Assembly: GCA_026196775.1 (NCBI GenBank)
Contig: JAPHUD010000018.1
Span: forward strand, 166,771-230,770
Direction of reading: 5' to 3'
Source: Flavobacteriales bacterium
GTDB taxonomy: Bacteria > Bacteroidota > Bacteroidia > Flavobacteriales_E > Vicingaceae
Length of the DNA: 64,000 nt
In this document: piece after piece, positions 45,302-53,508 of the stretch
Position numbering within the stretch: position 1 is the stretch's first letter
Layout of the letters: the number at the start of each line of letters is the position of its first letter
Position numbers and translations under genes: made by a program
The notes under the pieces: model-generated
Database searches by the model: none
Told to the model about the DNA's origin: nothing
What the model saw: only the letters and a program-made list of their open reading frames with translations

Positions 45302-46063
45302 TTATGTAGCGTTTATTTTATTCCCTTTTTTATTCAACAATCTTTCAAATTCTAGCTCTATAGGGTTCATAAATGCTGGCACCTCTTTCTCGATTTGGTT
45401 TTCATGCATTATAGAAGCGATATATTTAAAATCATTAACTTTTTCAGTATCATATCTGTGGGATTTAATTGATAGTTGGTTATCTACCGCATAGAAAGAT
45501 AAAATCTCATTCTTAGCGTGCTTAACCCTTTCTTGACTATCAAGATTCTCTATATCTTTTAAATTATAAGTATACATTTCAGTAACAAAGAGAACATTTA
45601 CTATATCATCTTTCTCGATTCTTTTAGCGATTTCATTAAACTTCCTGTAAACGGTTGTTTTAATCGAAGATTCGAAACTACTTAATTCAAAAGTGTCATC
45701 GCTGTATACTATCATACAAGTAGGCATGAGTCTATTTTGCATTTGATAAATCACTAAATGCATTAATTCAAACTTTCCAAATATGCCTTCAGAGCCGAAC
45801 TTATCTAGATTTTCAATTGGAGCTCTATGATTTTCTTTTCCCGTGCCTAATGCAGCTCTAGACGCTTTTTCAAAATTTTCGTATTTACAATTGAATACAT
45901 AGTCGTCTATAAAAAGAAAATCTTTGGGCACTCTATAAAAATTAAAATTGTCTATTTTTTTTAAAAGTTCCTCTGTTAAAACACAATCTTCATTTAATTC
46001 TTTTTGCATTTCAGACAAAAGAAGTTTCATTTGTGTTATTCCTAGTATGAAATTATCATACAA
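45302..46063 (-). CDS. C-terminal fragment of the frameshifted unknown gene
   Basis: This open frame encodes 253 residues from an internal ATG (MYDNFILGITQMKLLLSEMQ) and probably has no start of its own. It contains FYRVPKDFLFIDDYVFNC, MPTCMIVYSDDTFELSSF and VLFVTEMYTYNLKD, suggesting an alpha/beta domain. No signal peptide or membrane segment. It may be annotated as a separate hypothetical protein. Confidence 0.55.
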   Translation of the reverse strand: MYDNFILGITQMKLLLSEMQKELNEDCVLTEELLKKIDNFNFYRVPKDFLFIDDYVFNCKYENFEKASRAALGTGKENHRAPIENLDKFGSEGIFGKFELMHLVIYQMQNRLMPTCMIVYSDDTFELSSFESSIKTTVYRKFNEIAKRIEKDDIVNVLFVTEMYTYNLKDIENLDSQERVKHAKNEILSFYAVDNQLSIKSHRYDTEKVNDFKYIASIMHENQIEKEVPAFMNPIELEFERLLNKKGNKINAT

Positions 46064-46082
46064 GTCTTTGGTTTGCCCACGC

Positions 46083-46547
46083 TCATAAAATGTAAACTCG
46101 GCAGAAAAGAATACTTCTATTTGACCTAAGTTTAAAAAAATCTCCTTTCAGGGAATCTACTATAGAAGAGAACTCTACGTCATTTTCAATCGTGAAAACT
46201 AAATCAGGTAAGCTAAAGATACTTTTACCTGAATAGATGCTAATTACAATTCTTTTTTCTAAATCAAAAGGCGATTCTTTTATTATATTGTTTCGTTTTT
46301 CTACAAACCATTTGCCAACATTATTAATAAGGTGTTTCTCTCTAAGTTTTTCATATACAGAGATAAAATCTGTTTTAGATAATGATTTCTGCAAAACGAA
46401 TGTGATGTTTCTGTATTCAGAAAAAAAGTTATCTAAATGGCTTATGTTATCGAAGAAGTTTGACCCTTTTTCAAATTTTTCCAAACTGCTCAAGGCATTA
46501 TAGAATTTATGTAATGCGGGATATAATAAACCTTTAGAGTTCTTCAT
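46083..46547 (-). CDS. N-terminal fragment of the frameshifted unknown gene
   Basis: This frame encodes 154 residues starting MKNSKGLLYPALHKFYNAL. The last part after DSLKGDFF (KLRSNRSILFCRVYIL) is out-of-frame sequence read past the frameshift. The real portion is mostly helical. The WFVEKRNNIIKESPF stretch (R-N with following acidic/basic residues) is loosely reminiscent of HEPN-type motifs but lacks the final His, so I do not assign that fold. Confidence 0.55.
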   Translation of the reverse strand: MKNSKGLLYPALHKFYNALSSLEKFEKGSNFFDNISHLDNFFSEYRNITFVLQKSLSKTDFISVYEKLREKHLINNVGKWFVEKRNNIIKESPFDLEKRIVISIYSGKSIFSLPDLVFTIENDVEFSSIVDSLKGDFFKLRSNRSILFCRVYIL

Positions 46548-46891
46548 ATAGTCTTTGTAGTGTGTAGTTTGTATTGTTGTTATTCTTGAATGCTACATAA
46601 CAACCGAATAAATGTACCAGTACGTTTATCTGCACTGTATTTTATTCCAAATGTAGTAATTCAATCGAACTTTTAATAGTTTTTATGTTATTTGTTGCTA
46701 CTTGTGTATAAATTTCCACTATATATCGATGTGGTTAAAACCTGTTATTCGTGCATTCGTGGTTATCAACTTGAAAAATTGTCAGTCATTTTATAGTCGT
46801 TTGGGGTTTAATTAGTCAATCTGTCATTAAATAGGTGGTGGCATACGGTTTGACTATTAAGAAAACTGTTAAACTTAAAAATTAAAAGACT
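46548..46891. other. Intergenic region upstream of htpG
   Basis: This 344-bp AT-rich gap has no open reading frame of note. It contains the right copy of the 14-bp inverted repeat (46747-46760) and presumably the htpG promoter; I see no CIRCE element (heat-shock repressor site) and no clear TAnnTTTG box with good spacing. Confidence 0.5.
46747..46760 (+). repeat. 14-bp inverted repeat, right copy
   Basis: ATTCGTGCATTCGT matches the reverse complement of 44894-44907 exactly. It lies in the gap between the frameshifted gene and htpG. Confidence 0.6.
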
Positions 46892-48784
46892 ATGGCAAAA
46901 GGAAAAATTAAGGTTCAAACAGAGAACATCTTTCCCATTATTAAAAAATTCTTATACTCAGATCACGAAATATTTTTAAGAGAATTGATCGCTAATGCTA
47001 CGGATGCGACTAAAAAGCTACATTCGTTAAGTGTCTTGGGCGAGTTTAAAGGAGAAATTGGTGATGATACCATAGAAGTGAAGTTAGATAAAGCTGCCAA
47101 AACGCTTACCATAAGTGACAAAGGAATTGGTATGAGTGATGAGGAGATTAAAAAATACATTAATCAAATTGCTTTTTCGGGTGCTGAAGAGTTTGTTAGT
47201 AAATTCAAAGACAAAACCGATACACAAAACATTATAGGTAAATTCGGTTTAGGGTTTTACTCTTCTTTTATGGTTGCTGAACGAGTGGAAATCATATCAA
47301 AAAATTATAAAGACGAACCTGCTGCTCATTGGGAGTGTGATGGCAGTCCTGAATATAGTTTAAAACAAGGCAATAAAGAAACACGTGGAACAGACATCAT
47401 CTTGCATATTGCAGAAGATTCTACTGAGTTTTTAGAAGAACATAGAATTTCATCTTTACTAGAAAAGTACTGTAAGTTTATGCCAATTGCTATAAAATTT
47501 GGCACTAAAACTATTTATGAGGACAATAAAGAAGGTAAAAAAGATAAAGATGGCAATGTAGAGCAAGTTAAAAAAGAGGTAGATAATATTGTTAATAATC
47601 CATCACCGGCATGGACTAAAACGCCATCAAGCTTAGAGGACAAAGATTATAAAGACTTCTACAGAGAGTTGTATCCAATGAATTTTGAAGAGTCTTTGTT
47701 TCACATACATTTGAATGTGGATTATCCGTTTAACCTTACTGGAATTTTGTATTTCCCAAAAATAAAACCGAATATGGAAGTACAACGAGATAAAATTCAA
47801 TTGTATTCTCGCCAGGTATTTATTACTGATTCTGTAGAGGGAATTGTACCTGATTTCTTAATGTTGTTACATGGAGTTATCGACTCTCCTGATATTCCGT
47901 TAAATGTTTCTCGTTCTTACTTACAAGCTGATGGAGCGGTTAAAAAGATTTCGAGCCACATCTCTAAAAAAGTAGCCGATAAGCTAGAAGAGTTATTTAA
48001 AAACGATAGAGCAGATTTTGAGCAAAAATGGGACGATATTAAAGTGTTTATAGAGTATGGGATGCTTTCAGATGAGAAGTTCTTTGAGAGAGCTCAGAAA
48101 TTCGCTTTATACAAAACAACAGATGGTAAGTATTATACCATGGATGAGCTTACCGAGAAAATCAAACCCTTACAAACAGATAAAGACAACAAAATTGTGT
48201 TTTTATATGCTAGTGATGTAGAAGAGCAACATTCGTTTATAGAAGCAGCTACCAATAAAGGTTACGAAGTAATTGTGTTAGATACAGCACTTACTGCTCA
48301 CTTAGTGGGTAAGTTAGAGCAAACGGTAAAAGACAGCACTTTTGCTCGTATAGATGCCGATACTATTGATAAATTGGTAAACAAGGATGAAAAAATTCCT
48401 TCTAAATTATCTGATAAAGAACAAGAAAAACTAAAGCCAATTATTGAGGAAGTGGTGGCTAAAGATAAATTTACTGTACTTTTTGAAAGTATGAATGAAA
48501 CTGACCAACCTATGACGATTGTTCAGCCGGAGTTTATGCGAAGAATGAAAGACATGAGTAAAGTTGGTGGAGGAATGAATATGTTTGGAGGTGCAATGCC
48601 TGATTCTTACAACTTGGTGGTAAATGCCAATCATCCTATCATCTCTAAAATATTGAATGAGAAAGATGTGACCAAACAAAAAGAAATCACCAAACAGACT
48701 GCCGATTTAGCCATGCTTTCACAAAACATGCTGAAAGGAGAGGAGTTGACTAAATTTATCAAACGTAGCTTGGAATTGATTTAA
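46892..48784 (+). CDS. htpG: Molecular chaperone HtpG (Hsp90)
   Basis: Cytosolic ATP-dependent chaperone, 630 residues. The GHKL ATPase domain has FLRELIANATDATKKL (catalytic Glu and Mg-binding Asn), ISDKGIGMSDEEI and IIGKFGLGFYSSFMVAERV. The middle domain has the LYFPKIKPN and QRDKIQLYSRQVFI segments with the ATP-contacting Arg region RDKIQ, and NVSRSYLQ. The C-terminal dimerisation domain is complete (ending FIKRSLELI). The family's usual length is 610-630, so it is intact. It is monocistronic. Confidence 0.97.
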   Translation: MAKGKIKVQTENIFPIIKKFLYSDHEIFLRELIANATDATKKLHSLSVLGEFKGEIGDDTIEVKLDKAAKTLTISDKGIGMSDEEIKKYINQIAFSGAEEFVSKFKDKTDTQNIIGKFGLGFYSSFMVAERVEIISKNYKDEPAAHWECDGSPEYSLKQGNKETRGTDIILHIAEDSTEFLEEHRISSLLEKYCKFMPIAIKFGTKTIYEDNKEGKKDKDGNVEQVKKEVDNIVNNPSPAWTKTPSSLEDKDYKDFYRELYPMNFEESLFHIHLNVDYPFNLTGILYFPKIKPNMEVQRDKIQLYSRQVFITDSVEGIVPDFLMLLHGVIDSPDIPLNVSRSYLQADGAVKKISSHISKKVADKLEELFKNDRADFEQKWDDIKVFIEYGMLSDEKFFERAQKFALYKTTDGKYYTMDELTEKIKPLQTDKDNKIVFLYASDVEEQHSFIEAATNKGYEVIVLDTALTAHLVGKLEQTVKDSTFARIDADTIDKLVNKDEKIPSKLSDKEQEKLKPIIEEVVAKDKFTVLFESMNETDQPMTIVQPEFMRRMKDMSKVGGGMNMFGGAMPDSYNLVVNANHPIISKILNEKDVTKQKEITKQTADLAMLSQNMLKGEELTKFIKRSLELI

Positions 48785-48786
48785 CT

Positions 48787-48897
48787 GTCATTGCGAAGCT
48801 TTTGGGGTGGAAAGAAGTGTTGGTGCTGAAGCAATCTTTTAATTTAGAGTTCTGAATAAAAGGTTGCTTCGCTTCACTATGTTTCGCTCGCAATGAC
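48787..48897. repeat. REP-like nested inverted repeat
   Basis: Outer arms GTCATTGCGA (48787-48796) and TCGCAATGAC (48888-48897) are perfectly complementary. Inner arms GAAGCAATCTTTT (48828-48840) and AAAAGGTTGCTTC (48858-48870) pair with one G-T. The element begins 3 bp after the htpG stop. GTCATTGCGA-type repeats are widespread in bacteria. Confidence 0.75.
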
Positions 48898-48993
48898 GTA
48901 AAATTGTGAATAAGATTTTGTAAAAAGCGAATGACAACTCCCTCACATTAAATACATTTGTATAACGATAACTAAAATTTAAAAAACAAAAAC

Positions 48994-49584
48994 ATGAAAA
49001 AATCAATAATTGTATTAGGTGTCTTAGGATTACTTATTTTATGGCTAGTATTTTCAGCAATTGGCACATACAACAGTATGGTAACCAAAGATGAAGCTAT
49101 TGATGGACAATGGGCACAGGTAGAAAACGTTTACCAACGTAGAGCCGATCTTATTCCTAACTTAGTAAATACAGTAAAAGGTTATGCTGCTCACGAAAAA
49201 GAAACCTTAGAAGGAGTTGTAAATGCTAGAGCTAAGGCTACCTCTACTACTATAAATGCTGATAATTTAGATGCGGCAGCTTTGCAAAAATTCCAAGCAG
49301 CTCAAGACGGATTAAGCTCTGCTTTATCTCGTTTAATGGTGGTTGTTGAAAGATACCCTGACTTGAAAGCAAACCAAAACTTTTTGGAATTACAAGCTCA
49401 ATTAGAAGGTACAGAAAACAGAATTGCTAACGAACGTATGAAGTTCAATGATGCTTCTAAAGATTTCAACACTTACATTAGAAAATTTCCAAAAAACATT
49501 TATGCAGGAATGTTCGGTTTTGAAAAAAGAGCTTATTTTGAATCTACCGAAGGTGCTGATGTAGCTCCAACAGTAGAGTTTTAA
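48994..49584 (+). CDS. LemA family protein
   Basis: A 196-residue membrane-anchored coiled-coil protein. One N-terminal helix (IIVLGVLGLLILWLVFSAIGTYNSMV) precedes the LemA motifs QWAQVENVYQRRADLIPNLVNTVKGYAAHEKETLEGVVNARAKA and YPDLKANQNFLELQAQLEGTENRIANERM. LemA proteins are found with TPM-domain proteins, as here. Their role is poorly defined (envelope maintenance or two-component signalling in other taxa). The two TPM genes follow within 80 bp. Confidence 0.95.
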   Translation: MKKSIIVLGVLGLLILWLVFSAIGTYNSMVTKDEAIDGQWAQVENVYQRRADLIPNLVNTVKGYAAHEKETLEGVVNARAKATSTTINADNLDAAALQKFQAAQDGLSSALSRLMVVVERYPDLKANQNFLELQAQLEGTENRIANERMKFNDASKDFNTYIRKFPKNIYAGMFGFEKRAYFESTEGADVAPTVEF

Positions 49585-49660
49585 CTTTTCGTAAACATTA
49601 TCCTTGTAATCGATGTAGCCCAAAGTAAAACTTTATAAACTTTCAACTTTTAAACTATTT

Positions 49661-50101
49661 ATGCCTCAAGATTTATTTACTATAGCCCAACAGCAAGAAA
49701 TTATTGCAGCTATACAACAAGCAGAGAAAAACACTTCCGGAGAAATTCGTGTCCACATAGAAAAAAACTGTAAAGAGGATGTACTCGACCATGCTGCTTT
49801 TATTTTTGATGAATTGGAAATGCAAAAAACAGCATTACGCAACGGAGTACTCATTTATTTAGCAGTAGAAGATAGAAAACTAGCTATTTTGGGTGATGCA
49901 GGCATTAATTTAAAAGTGCCAAAAGGATTTTGGGATGAAATTAAAGATGTAATGATCTCCAATTTTAAAGAAGGTAAATTTACTGAAGGCTTATCGCAAG
50001 GGATTATTTTGGCAGGAGAGCAGTTGAAAAAACACTATCCGCACGATAAACACAATGATGAAAATGAATTGAGTGATGAAATTTCTTTTGGAGGCCAATA
50101 A
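49661..50101 (+). CDS. TPM-domain protein (TLP18.3/Psb32/MOLO-1 type), soluble
   Basis: A 146-residue protein that is essentially a single TPM domain: IIAAIQQAEKNTSGEIRVHIEKNC, GVLIYLAVEDRKLAILGDAGINLKVP, FWDEIKDVMISNFKEGKFTEGLSQGI. No signal peptide, so it probably faces the cytoplasm. The 1-base overlap of its stop codon with the next start (TAATG) indicates translational coupling to the second TPM gene. Function unknown. Confidence 0.9.
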   Translation: MPQDLFTIAQQQEIIAAIQQAEKNTSGEIRVHIEKNCKEDVLDHAAFIFDELEMQKTALRNGVLIYLAVEDRKLAILGDAGINLKVPKGFWDEIKDVMISNFKEGKFTEGLSQGIILAGEQLKKHYPHDKHNDENELSDEISFGGQ

Positions 50102-50877
50102 TGAAACAACTATTCTACATATTTCTATTTCTATTTTCATTTTCTGCTTTTGCAGCCAAAGAGGAGAAATGCTTGTTAGATCGACCGGCAAAACAAGACT
50201 TGGTGCAAGATTATGCTAATATTATTGATGCCGAATCTGAAGCTCATTTACGTAAAACTCTAATCGCTTTTAATGATACTACTTCTACTCAAATTTTGGT
50301 TGTTACTGTTACCGATTTATGTGGCTACGATAAAGCAGAGTTTACTTATACCTTGGGTGAAAGATGGAAAGTAGGTCAAAAAGGAAAGAACAATGGTATA
50401 GTAATAATGATAAAGCCCAAAGAAATTGATGGTATTGGAGAAACCTTTATAGCTCCCGGATATGGCTTAGAAGGAGTTTTACCTGATGCTATTGCTAAAA
50501 GAATAGTAGAGAACGAAATGATTCCTTACTTTAAAGAAAAAAAATATAGTTGGGGAATTATTGCTGGAGTAAATACAGTAATGTCTATTACTTCAGGAGA
50601 ATTCTCAGCGGATGAATATACCAAGAAAAACTCAGCAGGGTGGGCTCCATTTGTTTTTGTATTGTTGTTTATTATTTTCTTTGTGATATTAAAATCTAGA
50701 GGAGCATCAAAATATGCAGCCTCTAACAATTTAGGCTTCTGGGCTGCTTTAATGATGATGAATGCTTCTAATAAAAGTCATGGTGGTTCTTTCGGCAACT
50801 TTAGTTCCGGTGGTGGATCATTTGGCGGATTTGGAGGTGGTTCTTTCGGTGGTGGAGGAGCAGGGGGAAGTTGGTAA
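50101..50877 (+). CDS. TPM-domain membrane protein, YgcG-like
   Basis: A 258-residue exported protein: signal peptide to about residue 19 (FAAKEEK), a TPM domain (LVQDYANIIDAESEAHLRKTLIAFNDTTSTQILVVTV; KNNGIVIMIKPKE; GYGLEGVLPDAIAKRIVENEMIPYF), one transmembrane helix (WAPFVFVLLFIIFFVIL) and a Gly/Ser/Phe-rich C-terminal tail (GGGSFGGFGGGSFGGGGAGG). This layout matches YgcG-like proteins. Last gene of the LemA-TPM-TPM unit; the following gene converges 1 bp downstream. Confidence 0.92.
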   Translation: MKQLFYIFLFLFSFSAFAAKEEKCLLDRPAKQDLVQDYANIIDAESEAHLRKTLIAFNDTTSTQILVVTVTDLCGYDKAEFTYTLGERWKVGQKGKNNGIVIMIKPKEIDGIGETFIAPGYGLEGVLPDAIAKRIVENEMIPYFKEKKYSWGIIAGVNTVMSITSGEFSADEYTKKNSAGWAPFVFVLLFIIFFVILKSRGASKYAASNNLGFWAALMMMNASNKSHGGSFGNFSSGGGSFGGFGGGSFGGGGAGGSW

Positions 50878-50878
50878 A

Positions 50879-52207
50879 TTAAGGGAAAGTAATTCCTCGG
50901 TAATTACTTACTGCTACAGGTTTTAGATTAGCACCATAAGAAGCATTAATCACTTCCATATATTCATTGGCTATCATAGCATAACCTCTAGAGTTTGGAT
51001 GAATACCATCAACAGAATAAAAACCACCTTTAATAAACTCTGTAGTAAAGTTAATTCCGTCAAAATTGAATTCATTTCCGCTATTAAGGGTTTTCATAAA
51101 TTGATACATATCTAATACCGCATAAGCTCTTGCTTGAGCAGAAGCTCTAATTTCAGCATTAATAGCATTAATATAGTTCTTTACAATAATCACTTCATCT
51201 TTATCCAACACTTGTTGATGAGGCAATGGATCTTGCATCGTTAGTCCTTTTCCTTCTTTAATTAGAGAGGAAGAAGAAAGCAATAATAAGTCTTCTTTTA
51301 CTGCTTTTCTTATAATGTTAGTATCGGCTCCTTCTTTAATCCAAATATCCTTACCCAATACTTCTAAAGTAACTGTATTGAAAAATGGTGCTTCAGTAAT
51401 GTCATGTACCGTAGCACAAACGCCACCACTAGCTGTTAGTTTTAAAGTATCTAACAAAGCATCATATTTTGTTCTAAAACTAGCAACTGGAGTAAGAATA
51501 GAAGAACCACTAACATCATCACCACCGGCATTTGCCCATCCCATAACATCGTGAATACCTAACCAACAAGTAAAAAAAGTAGCTTTACTATTTTTCACAT
51601 GCTCAATATAATCAACAGGATTACTAATGCTTCCAAAATTTAAAAACCTACCGTAAGGACTAATAGGTTCTCCGGCAACGCAATTCCAAGCCAATTGACC
51701 AGAAGGTGTGCTTCCACCAAATAAAATATAGTTGGTAATAGCATCTGTACTATTAAAGGAAATAACATTTCTAACGTTTAAACCACCAATGGCTAAATTA
51801 TTATAAGTAGTAGTTTGGTTTGTCCAAGTAAGAAAAGATGGATCGTAAGGAATAGCTAACGGATGATTGTCATTTTCTTGACAATCGTAAGCTTTTATCA
51901 CTTCAATTTTTTCATTAAGAAAAGCTAAGTGCATATACCCCGAACCAGCTCCTGTAACCAATGGTTGTTTAAATGAAACACCCATTTGAGCAGCAATAAT
52001 AGCTGGGTAAGAGTTCTCTTGTTGTTGAAATTCGTTGTGTAAACCACCATCTTGAAAACCCTGAGTAAATGAGCTTCCTATAGATATGTAGTTAGAAAAA
52101 TCAGCACTTCCCGAATCGGGTGCTTCATAAGGATCAAACTCGGTTTTGGTGCAAGATGCAAAAGTTAAAATTGCAACAGAGATGTATGTAAGTTTAGAAA
52201 GTTTCAT
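50879..52207 (-). CDS. SGNH/GDSL-hydrolase-type lipoprotein
   Basis: A 442-residue predicted lipoprotein (ILTFASCTKTEFDPY, lipidated Cys about 19). The SGNH blocks are ISIGSSFTQGFQDGG (nucleophile Ser in the GxSxT position, replacing GDS), AIGGLNVRN (block II Gly), WLGIHDVMGWA (block III, Asn replaced by His/Asp) and SVDGIHPNSRGYAMIANEY (Asp-His). It probably hydrolyses an ester on the cell surface; the substrate is unknown. Its start overlaps the end of the FadL-type gene by one base, so they are co-expressed. Confidence 0.85.
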   Translation of the reverse strand: MKLSKLTYISVAILTFASCTKTEFDPYEAPDSGSADFSNYISIGSSFTQGFQDGGLHNEFQQQENSYPAIIAAQMGVSFKQPLVTGAGSGYMHLAFLNEKIEVIKAYDCQENDNHPLAIPYDPSFLTWTNQTTTYNNLAIGGLNVRNVISFNSTDAITNYILFGGSTPSGQLAWNCVAGEPISPYGRFLNFGSISNPVDYIEHVKNSKATFFTCWLGIHDVMGWANAGGDDVSGSSILTPVASFRTKYDALLDTLKLTASGGVCATVHDITEAPFFNTVTLEVLGKDIWIKEGADTNIIRKAVKEDLLLLSSSSLIKEGKGLTMQDPLPHQQVLDKDEVIIVKNYINAINAEIRASAQARAYAVLDMYQFMKTLNSGNEFNFDGINFTTEFIKGGFYSVDGIHPNSRGYAMIANEYMEVINASYGANLKPVAVSNYRGITFP

Positions 52208-53490
52208 TATTCAGCAGTTGAAGTAGAGGGTTTAGATTTTCCAGATAATTTAATGTTTAACGCTAATCCGTAAACATTCACTTTTCTTCTGTAAGTACCA
52301 TCAAAATTAGCGGCTAATAATAAGTCTCTTCGTTCAGCACTTTGTCTGATGAAAGAAAAGTCGACAGAAAATTTTTCATTAATTTTATAACCAAAACCTC
52401 CTGTGTATGCAGTTTGGGTAATATCCGGTAATTCAGGACTAACAAAACCTTCTTTAATAGGTGAATTATCCATGTATATACCACCTCTAATGCTAAATTT
52501 GTTTTTGTAAGTAATATCTAAACCAAAACGGTGAGTAACTACATCTTGCCAGTCTTTTACAGTTTTAGATTCAGGAGTTTCTTTATTATCAAATTTAAAC
52601 GTTAGCGTATCGTAAGAAGACCAACCTGTCCAGTTGAAATCATAAATTACAGTAAACAGTAAGTTTTCATTGTATTGATGTTGAACACTTAAACCAGCGG
52701 TAAAAACTTGAGGAAGAGTAAGTTTAGAAGTAAAGCCTGTTTTTGCAGGGAATTGTTCTTGAAGTGCAACCGGTATATCAGTAAATTCAGCCTCTCCATT
52801 AGATAAATCGATAGGCATAGCAGAACGATAGCTTAATCCTAAATTAAAATCAGTTTTTTTACTTCCATTTTCTAAGGTTAAAAAGTTAGAGAAAATACCA
52901 ATGTTGTAACCAACACCATCACCACTACCTGTTAAACTTGCTTTACCTTCAGTAGTTGTTGAAGAACTTACAGGTATCGCTTTTTCAGTAGAGAAGCTTC
53001 CTGTTGCATAAACAAAACCAGCACCAATGCTTATTTTATCATGTAACTTATAAGAAACCGTGGGTTGAAACATAAAAGTTCTAAGGCTAATATTTTGGAT
53101 GATATACCTGCCTTGCCAATCATCTTCATAAGAAGAACTCGACCCAAACTGGTTATTGACCAAGAAGCCAAAATTAAATTTATCATTTAATTGAGCCGAA
53201 TAGTAAAAATGAATAGGGGTAGCTCTAGGAGAGGTTTGATTGGTGTTAGCTACTTGAGGTGTTTGTACAGAAACATGAGGGTCTACCAAATTAGCACCAA
53301 ATGTAAATTGATGTCCTGTAAGTGAACTCATGGCTCCTGGATTATAAAAAACTGCACTAGCATCGTTTGATAAGCCTGTAAAAGCACCTCCCATAGCAGC
53401 AGCTTTTAATCCTTGTAAATTTAACTGAAAACCTCCTGCAGAAACAACAGCAGGAGTGATTAGTAATAGGTTTAATAGTATTTTCTTCAT
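52207..53490 (-). CDS. OmpP1/FadL/TodX-family outer-membrane transporter
   Basis: A 427-residue beta-barrel for uptake of hydrophobic compounds such as long-chain fatty acids. Signal peptide to about residue 18. FadL-type hallmarks are the GGFQLNLQGLKAAAMGGAFTGLSNDASAVFYNPGAMSSL hatch start, and the barrel with periodic aromatics (YRSAMPIDLSNGEAEF; DINFNWTGW region; FSVDFSFIRQSAERRDL). It is coupled to the GDSL lipoprotein downstream, which could supply fatty acid substrates; that link is inference. Confidence 0.93.
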   Translation of the reverse strand: MKKILLNLLLITPAVVSAGGFQLNLQGLKAAAMGGAFTGLSNDASAVFYNPGAMSSLTGHQFTFGANLVDPHVSVQTPQVANTNQTSPRATPIHFYYSAQLNDKFNFGFLVNNQFGSSSSYEDDWQGRYIIQNISLRTFMFQPTVSYKLHDKISIGAGFVYATGSFSTEKAIPVSSSTTTEGKASLTGSGDGVGYNIGIFSNFLTLENGSKKTDFNLGLSYRSAMPIDLSNGEAEFTDIPVALQEQFPAKTGFTSKLTLPQVFTAGLSVQHQYNENLLFTVIYDFNWTGWSSYDTLTFKFDNKETPESKTVKDWQDVVTHRFGLDITYKNKFSIRGGIYMDNSPIKEGFVSPELPDITQTAYTGGFGYKINEKFSVDFSFIRQSAERRDLLLAANFDGTYRRKVNVYGLALNIKLSGKSKPSTSTAE

Positions 53491-53508
53491 GGTTTTATAC
53501 TCTTAATC

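Larger units (their letters stand above)
45302..46547 (-). pseudogene. Unknown gene broken by a single frameshift in a T7 run
   Basis: Two minus-strand reading frames (46547-46083 and 46063-45302) read as one protein of about 415 residues. In the second frame, coding sequence without stops extends upstream of its first ATG (…GQIEVFFSAEFTFYERGQTKD…) to the run of seven A at 46134-46140. Removing one base there joins SLKGDF to LNLGQIEVFF. The N-terminal part is helical, with FFSEYRNITFVLQKSL and WFVEKRNNIIKESPF. The C-terminal part is a mixed domain. I do not recognise the family. A sequencing error, a phase-variable tract or a true pseudogene are all possible. Confidence 0.75.

Noticed and set aside
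45081..45494. Plus-strand reading frame of 137 codons
   Set aside because: Its first half is the REP-like repeat cluster and its second half is antisense to the real minus-strand gene. The predicted protein has no domain character.
44244..46547. Toxin-antitoxin or phage-defence pair made of the XRE regulator and the frameshifted gene
   Set aside because: They are 695 bp apart and not in one operon, and the unknown protein has no toxin or nuclease motif I can identify. The weak HEPN-like stretch lacks the final His.
46892..48784. CIRCE or other heat-shock operator before htpG
   Set aside because: I looked for a TTAGCACTC-N9-GAGTGCTAA element in 46548-46891 and did not find one.
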